The position numbers were made by a program, and so were the translations under genes. From assembly GCA_013362835.1 (NCBI GenBank), contig JABFVJ010000221.1, forward strand, positions 1-6,117: DNA of 6,117 nucleotides, read 5' to 3'. Below are positions 5,085 to 6,117 of this stretch, in pieces. Within the stretch, counting starts at the first letter, position 1. Every line of letters begins with the position of its first letter. This stretch comes from Nonomuraea sp. (GTDB lineage Bacteria; Actinomycetota; Actinomycetes; Streptosporangiales; Streptosporangiaceae). The notes beneath the pieces are model-generated. The model ran no database searches. It was not told the DNA's origin and saw nothing but the letters and a program-made list of their open reading frames with translations.

Positions 5085-5171
5085 GGAGGGTTCGCATAGT
5101 GGACGAGTGCAGCCGCCTTGAAAGCGGCCAGGTCAGCGATGGCCTCGTGGGTTCGAATCCCACACCCTCCG
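5085..5171 (+). tRNA. tRNA-Ser (anticodon UGA)
   Basis: An 87-nt class II tRNA. The acceptor stem GGAGGGT (5085-5091) pairs with ACCCTCC (5164-5170), and discriminator G5171 is the base expected for serine. The anticodon arm is GCCGC-CTTGAAA-GCGGC (5112-5128) with anticodon TGA at 5119-5121, reading UCA and probably other UCN codons by wobble. The long variable arm (about 5129-5146) forms GGTC/GGCC with one G-U pair, a serine hallmark. The T arm is GTGGG-TTCGAAT-CCCAC (5147-5163). CCA is not encoded, so it must be added after transcription. The gene is divergent from the STAS gene and ends 1 nt before the stop codon of the convergent ParA-like gene. Confidence 0.97.
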
Positions 5172-5172
5172 C

Positions 5173-6117
5173 TCACTCGCGGACCCCCGCGAACCCGTCG
5201 CCCACGCAGGCGGCGAGCTGCAGGTAAGCCTCCCTGGTCGGCTCCTGGAGCCGGTCGAGGTCGATCTCCGCGCCCTCCTCCAGATGCGGGTCGTACGGCA
5301 CCCGGATCACCGCCCGGCACCTGGCCGCGAAGTGCGCCTCCAGCTTCCTGATGTCCACCGCCGACTTCGAGCGCGGCCTGACGCTGCACAGCACCACGGT
5401 CGCGTTCCGCACCAGGTCGGCGTAGTGGTGGGCCTCCAGCCAGTCGAGCGTGGCGGAGGCCGCCCTCGCGCCGTCGACGGACGGGCTGCTGACCAGCACG
5501 ATCTGGTCGGCGAGCCCGAGCACGCCGCCCATGGCCGAGTGCAGCAGCCCGGTGCCGCAGTCGGTGAGGCAGATGGAGTAGAAGTTCTCCAGCACCTGCG
5601 AGACGGCCTGGTAGTCGGAGCCGCTGAACGCCTCGGAGACCGACGGGTCGCGGTCGGAGGCCAGCACCTCCAGCCGCGAGGGCGCCTGCGAGGTGAACGC
5701 CCTGATGTCCACGTACCGCTTGACCTGGTCGCGCTCGTTGAGCAGGTCGCGCACGGTGGCCGAGGTCTCCAGCACGAGCTTGTCGGACAGCGTGCCCCGG
5801 TCGGGGTTGGCGTCGACGGCGATGACCCGGTCGCCGCGCATCTGGGCGAGCGTCGCGCCGAGGCCGACGGTGGTCGTGGTCTTGCCCACGCCGCCCTTCA
5901 GGCTCAGCACCGCGACCCGGTGGTGGCCGGTGGTGACGGGCGTACGCGCTCTGGTCACCAGCTCGCGGCGGCGGCGCACCTCCGGCGCCTCGCCCGGCTT
6001 GATCCACCCGCCGGACGCCTTGTAGACCAGCCGGCGCCAGCCCTTGGACGGCGCGTTACGCCTGCCGCGAAGCAGTGACTCGGGGTCGAGGCTGTCGGCG
6101 GTCGGCCGGCCGGTGAC
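5173..6117 (-). CDS. ParA/MinD-like (EspI-type) P-loop ATPase, 5'-truncated by the window edge
   Basis: 314 residues are visible and the frame is still open at 6117, so the start lies outside. The deviant Walker A is LSLKGGVGKTTTT (KGGVGKT at 74-80, including the signature Lys74), the switch motif is VIAVDANPDRGTL (98-110) and Walker B is around CLTDCGTG (183-190, D186). ParA/MinD proteins dimerise on ATP and position DNA, septum proteins or secretion machines. The lead-in GWRRLVYKASGG followed by PGEAPE, RRREL and RTPV, then HHRVAVLSLKGG, resembles actinobacterial proteins related to EspI of type VII (ESX) secretion and may follow a long disordered N-terminus. GTG 5979 is an internal start candidate, but the 46 residues upstream look genuinely coding. 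No parB or esx gene is in view, so the cargo is unknown. The stop is 1 nt from the tRNA-Ser 3' end. Confidence 0.88.
   Translation of the reverse strand, partial: VTGRPTADSLDPESLLRGRRNAPSKGWRRLVYKASGGWIKPGEAPEVRRRRELVTRARTPVTTGHHRVAVLSLKGGVGKTTTTVGLGATLAQMRGDRVIAVDANPDRGTLSDKLVLETSATVRDLLNERDQVKRYVDIRAFTSQAPSRLEVLASDRDPSVSEAFSGSDYQAVSQVLENFYSICLTDCGTGLLHSAMGGVLGLADQIVLVSSPSVDGARAASATLDWLEAHHYADLVRNATVVLCSVRPRSKSAVDIRKLEAHFAARCRAVIRVPYDPHLEEGAEIDLDRLQEPTREAYLQLAACVGDGFAGVRE

Noticed and set aside
5085..5171. tRNA-Ser as the attachment site of an integrated element
   Set aside because: tRNA genes are common integration sites, but the flank is directly the ParA-like gene. No integrase, no repeated tRNA 3' end and no composition shift are visible.
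5066..6007. Long minus-strand reading frame ending in GIRTHEAIADLAAF-like sequence
   Set aside because: Its C-terminus is the antisense translation of the tRNA-Ser gene, a well-known annotation artefact, and the rest is a frame shadow of the ParA-like gene, Arg/Gly/Pro-rich with no domain.

Overview
The window is very GC-rich, with GC-rich third codon positions, GTG/TTG starts and GGAGGAG-type ribosome binding sites. Gene content (DHA2-type efflux pump, STAS anti-sigma antagonist, EspI-like ParA ATPase, TAnnnT -10 boxes) points to a filamentous actinomycete, perhaps Streptosporangiaceae (for example Nonomuraea-like). The family-level guess is inference. There is no sign of a phage, IS element, plasmid or CRISPR array; this looks like chromosomal backbone.

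Layout. (i) 1-59, minus strand: the first 19 codons of a TetR-family repressor that runs off the left edge. (ii) 60-157: a divergent control region with a near-perfect palindrome (103-120, arms AGTAAAC/GTATACT) lying over the likely -10 box of the rightward promoter. (iii) 158-3105, plus strand: a tight cluster of a 14-TM-type MFS drug exporter, two small paralogous two-TM proteins joined by ATGA overlaps behind near-identical GGAGGAGTC sites, and a universal-stress-protein (USP) with a degenerate nucleotide motif. (iv) 3135-3866, plus: a lipoprotein-type M15 (VanY/DD-carboxypeptidase-like) zinc peptidase. (v) 3879-4724, plus: a Nudix hydrolase fused to a PIN/NYN-like putative nuclease domain. 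(vi) 4707-5033, minus: a STAS anti-sigma-factor antagonist whose 3' end overlaps the Nudix gene by 18 bp. (vii) 5085-5171, plus: tRNA-Ser(UGA). (viii) 5173-6117, minus: a ParA/MinD-like ATPase whose reading frame stays open to the right edge, so its start lies outside the window.

How the parts may work together. The repressor, operator and pump form a classic self-contained efflux circuit: ligand binding to TetR would release the pump and the small membrane proteins translated with it. The two SPW-like membrane proteins and the USP probably follow on the same transcript. The peptidase may have its own leaderless promoter. The Nudix-PIN, STAS and ParA genes look like separate housekeeping or stress units. 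The points most worth a second look are the co-translated paralogous membrane pair attached to an efflux pump, the Nudix-PIN fusion, and a recurring TAnnnT-N6/7-start-codon pattern that predicts leaderless mRNAs for three genes.
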